Source of the DNA: Oxytricha trifallax
Lineage: Eukaryota > Ciliophora > Spirotrichea > Sporadotrichida > Oxytrichidae
DNA: 64,000 bases
Assembly (NCBI GenBank): GCA_000711775.1
Contig: ARYC01025720.1
Span: 1 to 64,000, forward strand
Direction: 5' to 3'
Under the pieces are notes generated by a model. That model saw only the letters and a list, made by a program, of their open reading frames with translations, searched no databases and was not told where the DNA came from. Both the position numbers and the translations under genes were made by a program. How positions within the stretch are numbered: position 1 is the stretch's first letter; every line of letters begins with the position of its first letter. Below, piece by piece: positions 37,001-46,899 of this stretch.

Positions 37001-38096
37001 TCTTTTTGGTAAAAAAATTCAACGAGTTGCCTAAGTCTGCACTTCATAATGACTTCATAGTATAGCGTTATATCGAGAATCCATACTTAATTGATAAAAA
37101 GAAATTTGATTTCCGAATCTATGTAGTTATTAAAGGAGTGAAATAAATAGAGGCATATTTATGTGACGAGGGCCTGGCAAGGTTTTGTACAACTAATTAT
37201 CGAAAACCAGACTAACAAAATATCAAGAATCTGTATATGCATTTAACTAACTTCTCTCTAAATAAAAATTCAGAGAAATTCGTCTAACCTGAAGGTAAAT
37301 TAAATTTTATGATAATTCTTATCATTCTATAGAGCAATTTTACAAGGATAGTTAAGCTTCGAAAAGATTGTTAACAAATATTTATAAGCAGTTGCTCTAA
37401 AATGGGAGAGATATAAGGCATTTGAAGAGACAAATATAAGATATTGCAATTAAGACTGTAATATCTTTAGAACCATACCTTAAAAATGCTTATCATTGCT
37501 TCATTAATTCAGAAAATTAAAATCCAAAGTGTTTTCAAATTCTGGGCTTAGACATTATGATTGATGAATAGCTCAACGCCTGGCTGATAGAAATCAATGC
37601 AAATCCTTCTTTGAATGTATACATCGATAAAGAACTACCTAATGGAGATATTGAGCAGACTCTATCAGAACTAGATAAATATGTGAAATGCATGCTGATA
37701 TCAGACACTCTCAAACTAGTAGGACACACCTAATTATTTTAGAATGAAAAATCAGAGGACAATGATTTCACAGAACTAGGCTGTCTGAAACAAATACTTC
37801 CAGCTTTAAATACTACATAATACGATCAGTACTACATTTACTCATTTGCTGAGAGTATATTCCAAAAACTAGCTGGTACTAAGGGATGCGATCAAATTAA
37901 CAGCTCATAATTTCAGAAGCTAAGTAAAATGCAGGGTGTTAAGAATCCAGGATTAATGAAAGCATAGTATGATTTAATCTTTAAGAAAGTGGTAAGAAAG
38001 AGCAAAAATAGTTAAATGGATCTTAATAGCTTCTTTGATGCATTAGAAGAATTATAATTTTTTGAAAATAATTACATTGAATAGTTTAGACAGTGA
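34080..38096 (+). CDS. FG-GAP-like repeats joined to tubulin-tyrosine-ligase-like (TTLL) domain
   Basis: A possible start at 34080 gives MKKLMNSNILRLLSIFFMNA, hydrophobic like a signal peptide. Up to 34900 the frame is broken by AT-rich segments, but coding pieces such as LWPAFISNDKEMDLFVYEFG and IIDFDKDFKEDLLQLTGDRK are readable. From about 35120 a single frame carries an FG-GAP-like unit (HIYIVDFDKDGYLDIVLPNT), continues through a Ser/Asn/Gln-rich linker, meets one TGA (36391-36393), and goes on into a TTLL domain: NHCRAELDTIQYVIDKNGYK, IAKPSKGRGGDGIFLV, VQRYIENPYLIDKKKFDFRI, HLTNFSLNK, ILGLDIMIDEQLNAWLIEIN and ANPSL. TTLL enzymes ligate tyrosine, glutamate or glycine to tubulin tails in cilia and cortex. 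Introns: 36777-36810 and 37295-37332. Stop TGA 38094-38096. It may be one fusion gene or two genes; no in-frame ATG lies between the TGA and the TTLL core. Confidence 0.7.
36777..36810 (+). other. 34-nt intron in TTLL region
   Basis: GTAAGTTACATT...TTTAGATAG; removal joins RYPLMD to HFAKKNVFCVILSR in frame, as TTLL homologues require. Confidence 0.75.
37295..37332 (+). other. 38-nt intron in TTLL region
   Basis: GTAAATTAAATT...TTCTATAG; removal joins GAAG to AGCAATTT (SEKFVQPEEQFYKDSQ) and restores the frame through QILGLDIMIDE. Confidence 0.7.
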
Positions 38097-38226
38097 ATAT
38101 GAATAAGATTAAAATTAATTTTTTGGATTAATGAAATTAAATAAGCTAAGTACACAATAATTGTTAATAACCCCCTCCATAAAAATGCATAACAATAAAT
38201 AGTTTAAACAAATTAAGAAAATATAA

Positions 38227-38643
38227 TCAAATTCTTTCGCCTCTGATTCTTCTGGCGAGATGAATGTCTCTGGGCATGATGGTCACTCTTTTGGAATGTA
38301 TAGCGCATAGATTGGTGTCTTCAAATATTCCTACTAAATAGTTTTCAGTTGCCTCTTGGAGAGCCAATATTGCTTGACTTTGGAATCTCATATCTCTTTT
38401 TTGTTCTTGGGCGATTTCTCTGACTAATCTTTGGAAAGGCAATTTGCGGATTAATAGGTCTGTTGATTTTTGAAACTTTCTGATTTCTCTGAGAGCAACT
38501 GTGCCTGCTCTGAATCTGTGGGCTTTCTTCACTGGCTATGCCATAAATTCACCTCCTTGTTTTCTTGCAGCTTTGTTACAAATTTGTTTTCTTGGTTTCT
38601 TTCCTGCAATGATTTTTCTTGCGGTTTGCTTGGTTCTTGCCAT
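38227..38643 (-). CDS. divergent histone H3 variant, intact copy
   Basis: 138 codons, no intron, ATG 38643 to TGA 38227-38229. The tail starts [19 protein letters not shown], so Lys4, Lys9 and Lys14 positions are kept but Ser10 and Thr11 are both Ile; the next segment, [20 protein letters not shown], replaces Ser28 by Gln and changes the region before the fold. The histone fold is well kept ([40 protein letters not shown], then [10 protein letters not shown]). Loss of the Ser10/Thr11 and Ser28 phosphorylation sites suggests a specialised variant; stichotrichs are known to carry several divergent H3s with developmental roles. One TAG is read as Gln in the tail. It sits head-to-head with the broken copy in the palindrome. 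Confidence 0.88.
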
Positions 38644-38909
38644 TTTATTTAATTGTTTGAGTTTTTGAATTTTTAAATTATTTAATTATAACCTGAATTG
38701 AATTTCCTTTAAATACCTTAAAAAATTTAAACATTCAAATATTCACTTTTAAATCAATGGTTTAATAAATGTTATGGCTGGATCATTTTTAACCGCATTG
38801 ATTTAAAAATGAATATTTGAAATGTTTAAATTGTTTAAGGTATTTAAAAGGAAATTCAATTCAGTTATAATAAATATTTAAAAATCAAAACTCAAACGAT
38901 TAAATAAAA

Positions 38910-39327
38910 ATGGCAAGAAACCAAGCAAACCGCAAGAAAAATCATTGCAGGAAAGAAACCAAGAAAACAAATTTGTAACAAAGCTGCAAGAAAACAAGGA
39001 GGTGAATTTATGGCATAGCCAGTGAAGAAAGCCCACAGATTCAGAGCAGGCACAGTTGCTCTCAGAGAAATCAGAAAGTTTCAAAAATCAACAGACCTAT
39101 TAATCCGCAAATTGCCTTTCCAAAGATTAGTCAGAGAAATCGCCCAAGAACAAAAAAGAGATATGAGATTCCAAAGTCAAGCAATATTGGCTCTCCAAGA
39201 GGCAACTGAAAACTATTTAGTAGGAATATTTGAAGACACCAATCTATGCGCTATACATTCCAAAAGAGTGACCATCATGCCCAGAGACATTCATCTCGCC
39301 AGAAGAATCAGAGGCGAAAGAATTTGA
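38910..39327 (+). pseudogene. divergent histone H3 variant, frameshifted copy
   Basis: This is the right-arm copy of the same H3 variant. Compared with the left copy, one A is inserted in the third codon region (AGAAACC instead of AGAACC near 38918), so translation from ATG 38910 leaves the H3 frame at once and meets TGA at codon 35. The rest of the gene, from the internal ATG near 39010, is identical at the protein level over the histone fold, ending at 39327. Without the tail it could encode only a tail-less H3. Either this is a pseudogene, or the extra base lies where the germline copy is not used, or it is a sequencing error in a run of three As. Confidence 0.75.
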
Positions 39328-39390
39328 TTATATTTTCTTAATTTGTTTAAACTATTTATTGTTATGCATTTTTATGGAGGGGGTTTATTA

Positions 39391-40166
39391 TCTTGCATAG
39401 TTTTTCATTCTTAATAAAAATTTAATCTTAGCATTTTAGCTTATTAATTTATTATGTTTCTTAACTATAATGATTGAAGGTTTTCTGAGATTATTTTTCT
39501 TTCAATTATTTTCTAATACCATTTTTCTTATTTTTTACATATTCATTTTATAACTATTATAATTATAGATAACTATATTTTTTTAGACTAAATGGTTGAT
39601 TCAGCGGATCATTAAATTTTAATTTAATTTAAGTTTTTACATTAACTTTCTTTGATAAAATGACCCTTGTTGAAAAGTTATAAACTCCTTTAATTATTAT
39701 TTAATGGAGTTAATTTAATATAAGTTCTTAAGTATATATTAATTATATAAAATATTATTTCCCAAAAAATTATAATAATTTATTTAATGAAAGTAATTAA
39801 GTTTCAGGAGATATAATATCTCTCGGTAATAAGGGAAAAATATTCATTTAAAAAATGATCAATTCTAATTTACAATTAATAAAAACTTTTTCAAAACAGT
39901 AATATATAAAAAATTGCAACCATGTTATAATTTTTAAAATATTTAGAATCTCATTTTGTAAATATATACATTCTTTATTCTTATCAGCTTAAAGGGTTTT
40001 AAATTGTGAAATTAGAGAAGACATCTTGATTTATGAAAAAGAAAAGATGAAAATGTATAGTTAGTTAGGAAAAATAATGGCATGATTAAGCCTTTTATAT
40101 ATCATATCATTCATACTGTGAGGAGGAGCTGTATCTCTTTCATCAGTTCATAGCATTAGGGCCAGT
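39391..40166. other. intergenic AT-rich region
   Basis: About 780 bp between the palindrome and the next histone gene. I see no ORF or repeat; it likely contains downstream sequences of both flanking genes. Confidence 0.5.
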
Positions 40167-40647
<481 letters not shown>

Positions 40648-41026
40648 TTGGGGAAGGTAGTTTAGTTAGTTAGTTATAAAAATATATTATTTCTAAAATT
40701 ACCTCAGTTATTATCAAGGTATAAGACTTCCATTAAATCAAATATTCTGCTTATTGAATATAATTATTTTTGGAAGGTGAAGATGTGAGTTGTTCAAGAA
40801 TTATTTATTACTATAGAATAAATCAGTAGGGAGGATCTTATATAATAACCCTGGGAGAGTGAGAGACTAGGGACCTCGTCAATTATATCTCTCTCCAGAC
40901 ACCCAATAATTCTTAACTTCATTAAGTGAATGAAGCCAATTAATGAGAGAATTTACTTGTGCTTCTAATTAATTACTCTTTACTAAATTAAATTTGGCTT
41001 TCTCTGGGTTCTTATCAAGTTGGATA

Positions 41027-41191
41027 ATGTTTAGGGAGTTTTATAAGAATTTTGTCGGAAAGGAAAAGGTTCCATATTACTAGGTAGGATTCATTCGGCA
41101 TAATAAAGTTGGATAGTAAACTAGAATATTAGGATTCTGCCCTCAAAAAGGGATCTCAGATATAAAATAAAACTTAATATAGTCTACTTGA
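41027..41191 (+). CDS. small unrecognised protein, 54 codons
   Basis: The frame from ATG 41027 reads MFREFYKNFVGKEKVPYYQV then GFIRHNKVGQQTRILGFCPQ, ending at TGA 41189-41191. The amino-acid mix is protein-like (aromatic, basic) and includes three in-frame TAA/TAG codons read as Gln before the last residues. Flanking DNA has a GC level near that of neighbouring genes. It could be a short mitochondrial-type protein or one exon of a longer gene whose upstream part (open to about 40990) I could not define. Confidence 0.4.
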
Positions 41192-41391
41192 GTGAATCAA
41201 TCTAAAAATTATAAAAAAGACTTAAGTGAGATTTGATTTATACACTTATTAAAATTAAAAGCTAAATCAATATACTAAACATCGTGCTTTATATATTTGG
41301 CAGCCTATCTCCTCACTTCTAATTCCATGTCATTTAAAACTTGCTTCTAATGCACACTAGATTCTCAATACTAGATGACTAGTCTTTCGAC

Positions 41392-42331
41392 TCAGTCTTG
41401 TCTGTTTTCATCACCATCCTTAGCAGCATCAGCCAAATCACTTGTCCAGAGAGTGAGGTTATCTCTCAAGAGTTGCATAATAGTGGCAGAATCTCTATAC
41501 TCGTCCTCTTCAAGTCCATCTAAGTCAGCGATTGCGTTATCGAAGGCTTGCTTGGCAAGTTTGCAAGCGTGGTCTGGTGAGTTCAAGATTTCATAATAGA
41601 AGACAGAGTAGTTTAGAGCAAGACCTAGTCTAATTGGATGTGTGCTCTTCAAATTCTCAGCTTCAGTGGTTGCAAGCTTGTATGAATCTTAAGCTTAGGA
41701 AATCACAATTTTACGCCTATAGGATATGAGTTAGACATCGTTAAGAATAGCAATTATTTGATTTATCTTACTTATCAGCAGAGAGGAACTCTCCGAGATA
41801 TCTGTAGTAATCTCCCTTCATTTTGTAGTAGAATACTTTAGCCTCAGGATTCTTAGAGTTAGGAATAAGTGGATTGTCGAGAAGTCTTAAGACATCATTG
41901 CAAATGTCTTCAAGTTCCTTCTCAATTTTTTGTCTATATCCCTTAATCAAGTCTACGAATCTTGAACCCTAAAAAATTGATTAAACCTGCTCTTAATCTA
42001 TTTTGTATTTCTTACTCTGTATTCTTCTCTTTGTTGAATAGCAGAAATAGTTCTCCATGCTCCTCTTCTTGACCCAACTGAGTTTTTGTAGGCAACACTC
42101 AATAAGTTTCTTTCCTCATTAGAAAGCTCCTGTCCACTCTAATATTCATTATTAATATCCAATTTTCATTTGCAATAACGGTTATAACTCAAGCCAGTAA
42201 TGAAGATTTATTGCATGAGGATAGGTTGAACTTACATTAGCGACTTCTTTCATGTATCTGATCATATCTTCGTATCTCTCGCCTTGCTCTGCTAATCTGG
42301 CGTAGTAGATGTTATCCTCTCTGGTGTTCAT
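41392..42331 (-). CDS. 14-3-3 protein
   Basis: ATG at 42331, stop TGA 41392-41394. Exons read [20 protein letters not shown] with [11 protein letters not shown], then [20 protein letters not shown] and [17 protein letters not shown], then [40 protein letters not shown], and [20 protein letters not shown] with [15 protein letters not shown]. These are the hallmark 14-3-3 helices, including the phosphopeptide-binding residues (K in the LLSVAYKN box, R in SRRGAWR, RY in DYYRY). 14-3-3 dimers bind phosphorylated Ser/Thr motifs on many partners. Three AT-rich breaks (about 42140-42235, 41972-42015 and 41690-41770) are introns. Length, about 245 residues, is normal for the family. Confidence 0.95.
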
Positions 42332-42680
42332 TTTTCTTTGGAAATTAAATTATTATTTTATACTTTTCAAATTCAAAATCAATATGTAAACTTACAAGTG
42401 ACAAAGACCTAAAGACTATATTCTAAATCTCAAACTCTATAGTATAGTTTAAATGAAAAGTGGATTGCGTTAATTATAATTTTAAATAGAAGAAATAAGA
42501 GTTGTAATAATAGATAAACTATGCCTTGCTGGCTGGCTGATCACTGCAGTTCGGCATTGTTGACTCTTTATCACAATCTCTGCATTTCATCAGAGACTCT
42601 GAGAAACATCATAATCACTACTTTTCAATAGCGTGTGCGAACTTGCTCATAAATATGTTATAAATAATGAATAAAATCGC
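42332..42680. other. intergenic region
   Basis: About 350 bp between the 14-3-3 start and the next minus-strand gene's stop. It is a little richer in GC than most gaps around 42520-42660, but I could not follow a convincing frame. Confidence 0.4.
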
Positions 42681-43545
42681 TCATTCTTCTTCGTCTCCTC
42701 CGGCAGCAGCAACAGTTTCTCCACCTTCAGCAGCGGGAGTCTCTTCCTCCTCTTCTTCTTCCTCTTCCTTTGGCTTGATCAAGGCCCATTCCCTCTCCTT
42801 TTGGATGGCGAATTCGAGAGATCTCTATTGGCAAATAAATTATTGGGCTGTTTTTAAGAAGAGAAATTATTGTGATAAAGATCATAAAATGGATTCGTGG
42901 GCATCAAAGATAGACTCCATTAATATTCTCTAGAAAAATATCATTTTCAACTTACGTAATAAGAAACTAAATTCATAAATTACAAAAATTGTTGCATTAA
43001 TAATTTGAATTAAACATATGAAGAGAAATTCCTCAATCTATTTAGTAATGTGTCTATGTATCTATAATTCACTATTTAATTATTACGTGATGGTTTCTTT
43101 ATCTGTAGTATCCAACAACAGTGTACCACCAGAATTGGTAAACACCCCATGCGCCTAAATTTAAAGTATAAATAATATTGAAATCTAGTCTTACAGAGAA
43201 GAACGTAGGTGTAATAGAGTTTGTGGTTTTGAGCAACCCATGATCTAACAAATCTCCAGACTGATTTCACAGTTGGATCATTTCCCCATCTGGTAGTCTT
43301 TTGTGGCTTTCTACCTAAAATTCAACAAGGTTAGAGGTCATGAACATTTAGCACTAAAGATATTGATCGTACCGAGTTTTAAAGAATTTTTTGTTAAATT
43401 TAGTAATTAACCTACCCCCCTCTAATTTTGAAAAAAATTAATTATTAAAAACGAGTGTTGGCTTGGACCAGAGGTGTCTGGGGGCAAGCTTAGCAGTGAA
43501 GGGAGTGTAAGCTTTCTCGACGAGGTTAGAAATTAAATGAGGCAT
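42681..43545 (-). CDS. small protein with aromatic segment and acidic C-terminal tail, unrecognised
   Basis: ATG at 43545 gives MPHLISNLVEKAYTPFTAKL then APRHLWSKPTL. After an intron (GTTTTTAAT...GAATTTTAG) comes RKPQKTTRWGNDPTVKSVWR with FVRSWVAQNHKLYYTYVLL, a second intron (GTAAGACTAG...AAATTTAG), then GAWGVYQFWWYTVVGYYR, a third (GTAATAATT...CCAATAG), and RSLEFAIQKEREWALIKPKE with a long Glu run and PAAEGGETVAAAGGDEEE before TGA 42681-42683. The tryptophan/tyrosine-rich middle looks membrane-associated, and the basic start could be a mitochondrial presequence, which suggests a ciliate-specific mitochondrial membrane protein. That is inference; I do not recognise the family. Confidence 0.65.
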
Positions 43546-43767
43546 ATTTAATCTTCCTTTCTTATTTATTATAATTTAATAATTTAAGAGCTCTAAATTA
43601 ATTATTCTACATTTCAGAACATGATTTATTTAATTAATTGCTCATGTTATAATTCTGATTAAAATATTTATCTAAAAATAATCATGGCAATATTCCAAAT
43701 TGCTTGTAAACTTTATATTTATAACTTTATGTTTTATAATTTACTATGATTTTATAATATATCACAG

Positions 43768-44193
43768 TTTAGCATTCTTTTGGTAGTATTAGACATTTCA
43801 TGTGGATTACTGCACCCAATATACGAGACATTATTCTACCTCAGATATAACAAGCACCGCAGGCCTAACATGTCCAAACTATAGCACTGGACGACATACT
43901 GGATATTTTACTGCGTACTCCACTTAATCCAGAAAGCACTGTATTTCTTCCCATTTTCTTATGAAATCAGAGTAATTCTTACACTTCTGATGGCACATCC
44001 ATAAATTGAGGCAGCTTCAATGATATACAATTTCTTGGTTACTAATCCCCTGATTATGATTAAATTGATTGATTTGAGGAATAAGTTGAGAGATAAACTT
44101 GATAAGGAAATACTGCCAAGAATGAAGGAATATAGGCTTTGGCAATCTCATAGAGATAGGATTTATACCACTAGTGTGACTGGCTGTAGTTGA
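43768..44193 (+). CDS. REEP/HVA22/Yop1-family membrane-shaping protein (5' end undefined)
   Basis: From an AG acceptor-like site at 43767 the frame reads FSILLVVLDISCGLLHPIYE then TLFYLRYNKHRRPNMSKLQH, WTTYWIFYCVLHLIQKAL and MAHPQIEAASMIYNFLVTNP, then a basic amphipathic end to TGA 44191-44193. This matches the TB2/DP1/HVA22 domain (P-x-Y-x-S...W-x-x-Y-W...P-x-x-x-G-A-x-x-x-Y), whose hairpins bend ER tubule membranes. The G-A of the last motif is E-A here. No in-frame ATG precedes the domain before a TGA, so the first exon lies upstream, across an intron or IES, possibly at ATG 43684. It runs opposite to its neighbours. Confidence 0.65.
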
Positions 44194-44361
44194 GTGAATG
44201 ATAAAAACTGGCTATAAATTGTATCAGTAAAATATTAATTAACTTCATAACTATTAAGCTACAATAATCACATAATTAACTATCGCTTCAAACCTTATTC
44301 CTTAATTAATTTTAAAATTGCCTTATCATATAAAATCCATAGTTCCTTTGACTGTATCTCT

Positions 44362-44580
44362 TCATTATTGCTGAGAAACCTGCATCTATTATTAAAATTG
44401 TTGTTGTCTTCTAGTGTATGGATCAGGTTTCTTGTTTGATGGTTGATCAAATGAGTACTTTCTACCTTTCTTGAGCTTCTTCTTAGAGGGGTCTGATGGG
44501 TCCCACTCACTGGCCTCTACCCCTTCTTGAATCGTCTTTATTCCATTTATGTTCTCCATATTCCATCCTGATTAAGCCAT
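44362..44580 (-). CDS. small charged protein, 72 codons, unrecognised
   Basis: ATG at 44580 to TGA 44362-44364 without interruption: MAQSGWNMENINGIKTIQEG then VEASEWDPSDPSKKKLKKGR and KYSFDQPSNKKPDPYTRRQQ, ending in a Gln run (five of the Gln codons are TAA or TAG). It is hydrophilic and predicted disordered, with a WDPSDPSKKK motif. The uninterrupted ciliate-code frame and composition make it a believable gene. Family and function unknown. Confidence 0.55.
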
Positions 44581-44829
44581 TTCTCTATTTACATTCCCAA
44601 TTTCATACTATAGATTTCATGTATTAATTTATTACTTATAATTAAATGGCGAGTTTGTTATTTTGTGAGAAACTAAAGCAATTTGAAAGGGGAAAGATAT
44701 TGTTAAGATTTCCCAATTTGTATCAAGGTCAATTCGAAATTAAAATTATTTTCAAACAAACTAACTAAATTTTTATTAATTTTGAAATAAAATCTTACCA
44801 AAACAGGTTGAGATTGAGAGCCAGTACTC

Positions 44830-45285
44830 TTAAGTTTATTAGTTTAATGAAAAATTAGTGAAAAGTGAAAAATTCCCAACAGAAATGCACCCACATGTAT
44901 GAAAATAATTATGTAAATCCAGAAATTTGAAGACCATCTGAAACTAATGTGAGGCTTCTCTCTTTATATCAAACTTATCTGCCCTGTAGTGTTTGAGAAA
45001 ACAATGATTAATTTTACTATATATAGAACATAGTTATATATAGATTGAGTTTTACTTACACTTTAGACTTGTTTTATTATAATTATTTAAAATGAAATTG
45101 ACTTCGTTGTCATTTGATACATCAGCATCATATATATTTGTGAAATGATGTTGGGGATATTTCTAAGAATCCAATAGTATTTTCTTTTCTTTATAAGTTA
45201 TGTTTTTGTGTTTACCATCAGTTGAAAGCTTCTCAAATGGATAGAAGAAATCTAAGTAATGTCGTATTAAGAATTAAAGAATCAT
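44830..45285 (-). CDS. single-span membrane protein, unrecognised
   Basis: From about 45285 leftwards the frame gives YLDFFYPFEKLSTDGKHKNI then TYKEKKILLDSQKYPQHHFT and DADVSNDNEVNFILNNYN. A clear intron (GTAAGTAAAACTC...CACTACAG, about 44979-45060) leads to GQISLIQREKPHISFRWSSN, a transmembrane helix (FWIYIIIFIHVGAFLLGIFH) and a short Ser/Gln-rich end. The possible start is ATG 45285. The end is uncertain: a GTAAGATTTT donor near 44802 suggests another exon. I do not recognise the family; the arrangement (soluble N-terminal part, one span near the end) would fit a tail-anchored or organelle membrane protein. Confidence 0.5.
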
Positions 45286-45599
45286 ACAAAAGATTAAAGC
45301 ATTACAAATTCTAAAAAAAATTAAATAGTATACTATAATTTCTGTATCATTAAATATATTTATCAAATAAAATATATTTATAGGAATCCTTAAAAAATTT
45401 CGTTCTCTTTAACATTAATATTTCGAATAAATTTATATTCATTGAATATAAAAATATGTAAATAATTTTATATATATATATAGCTTACGAAAAAACACAA
45501 TCAATAATTTAAAGCAGACTTTGTAAGAAATAACTAAACCATCATAAACGAAACGATGATATAAATAATGAAATTTCATAATTTTAAATATTTATTTAG

Positions 45600-46420
45600 G
45601 AAATTTTAATTCAAATATAATTTATTTATATTATATTTCTTCAGTGAAAATAGAGATGAATTTAATGAAATTTAGATTAAAATACTATAACTATTGTCTA
45701 TTATATCCCTTTGCTTTTAAGTTTATGCTTTGGTTTTAAACAAGTTATAATTTATGTACATGCATATAATTTTTTTAATTTATTATTTACAAAGAACTCG
45801 GTTAGAGATCAGATTGATGTCTATTACAAGAACTTTAATAAAGTCAAAATATTGTCAATGTAGTATTGAACCTGCTCTTTCACTTTGTTGTAAATTTTAC
45901 CCCTATGAGAATGTGAAATTTACCTAGTTTTATAATCGTTCCCATATATTTTTAATATATTATCAAATTATACATGTTTTAATTTAAAAGTTAGATTCTA
46001 AAGTTTTTTAAGTATATTTAGTGTATGAATCACAACCGCTTTAATTATTAATATTAGCCCTATTTTATTAGTACTTGAGATACAACTCTACCCCTAATTA
46101 ATTTACATTACTCTCAAGTTCAAATATATTTTGATTTATTCCAGATTCATTCTTTAAATTATTGAGATCATAACTACTTTCCCACTTAGTCGTTAGAATT
46201 GTTTTACTATCCTATTTGGGCATTCTACCCACTATAAATATCTTTTTCTTCCATATTTTATACAAGCTCTTACTCGAATCTTGTACATTCATAATTCTGC
46301 TCCTGATATTACTATATATTATTAATGATATTGTCTTCTTTGTTCCCTATTTACTAAATGCATTGTTTATCTAGGTTCTCCATTATTAAATTGTTCTTGT
46401 AAAGGTTATATTTATTTAGT
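45600..46420 (-). CDS. Gln/Asn-rich coiled-coil protein, unrecognised, interrupted
   Basis: ATG at 46383 (minus) opens MENLDKQCIQQIGNKEDNII then QQYQEQNYECTRFEQELVQN and MEEKDIYSGQNAQIGQQNNS. The frame shifts near 46170 into SSYDLNNLKNESGINQNIFE and LESNVNQLGVELYLKYQQNR. A further island near 45890-45800 reads RGKIYNKVKEQVQYYIDNIL with TLLKFLQQTSI. About one codon in six is TAA or TAG read as Gln, so it would be missed with the standard code. The shift and gaps may be IES junctions. It looks like a low-complexity coiled-coil protein; function unknown. Confidence 0.45.
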
Positions 46421-46629
46421 ATGAGAGAAAGCTTTTAGTTCTCAAGAGAGAAGGAGTTTATTATTTTAAAGGCATGCTAAAGCTATAAGTGAGCTGCATC
46501 TTTTATAGTATTAGAATAAAATAGTTATTTAGAAATTTAAAATAAAATAATTGGTAAATCATGCATATTTAAATTGATTTTCAATTCATTAATATCACTA
46601 ATTTGAACTGGAACTTAATGTTCTTATAT

Positions 46630-46870
46630 CAGATGCTCCCTTTAAATAAAATCCAGAATAGTTTAGTTCTCAATCTTCTAGCAATGATTATTCCCATTAT
46701 GTTACTATCTAGTAATTACAGTATTTAAACTTAGTAAGTCCTAGTTCTTGTTCCCCTAATGCTTTATTATTTTTTAAAAGACTTAGACCTTTGAAGAATC
46801 AAAAACATAAGTAGAAGCTTATTAATAATTTGAATTAATATCTTTAATGCTAAGATTCTGTGTATCCCCT
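46630..46870 (+). CDS. coding island, plus strand, Ser/Gln-rich
   Basis: The plus frame reads DAPFKQNPEQFSSQSSSNDY then SHYVTIQQLQYLNLVSPSSC and SPNALLFFKRLRPLKNQKHK. It has the Ser/Gln/Asn composition of disordered regions in this genome, with several TAA/TAG codons as Gln. No start or stop assigned. It lies just upstream of, and antiparallel to, the coiled-coil gene and may be a segment of a different gene. Confidence 0.35.
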
Positions 46871-46899
46871 ACTTATAATTTGCAAAGTTAAGTATTACA

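Larger units (their letters stand above)
38166..39390. repeat. near-perfect palindrome carrying two histone H3 copies
   Basis: The left arm (38166-38765) and right arm (38789-39390) are reverse complements of each other over about 600 bp, with a spacer of only about 23 bp (around TGTTATGGCTGGATC). The arms include the entire H3 gene plus flanks on both sides; outer ends match at TAACCCCCTCCATAAAAATG and its complement. Differences are few: small indels in the flanks and a one-base insertion in the right-hand gene. It is either a recent inverted duplication or a sequence kept alike by gene conversion. In a clone or assembly such structures may also be artefacts, but the arm differences argue that both arms are real. 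Confidence 0.85.

Noticed and set aside
38878..39084. Antisense frame over the H3 palindrome
   Set aside because: Mirror of the H3 coding strand; both arms give it symmetrically.
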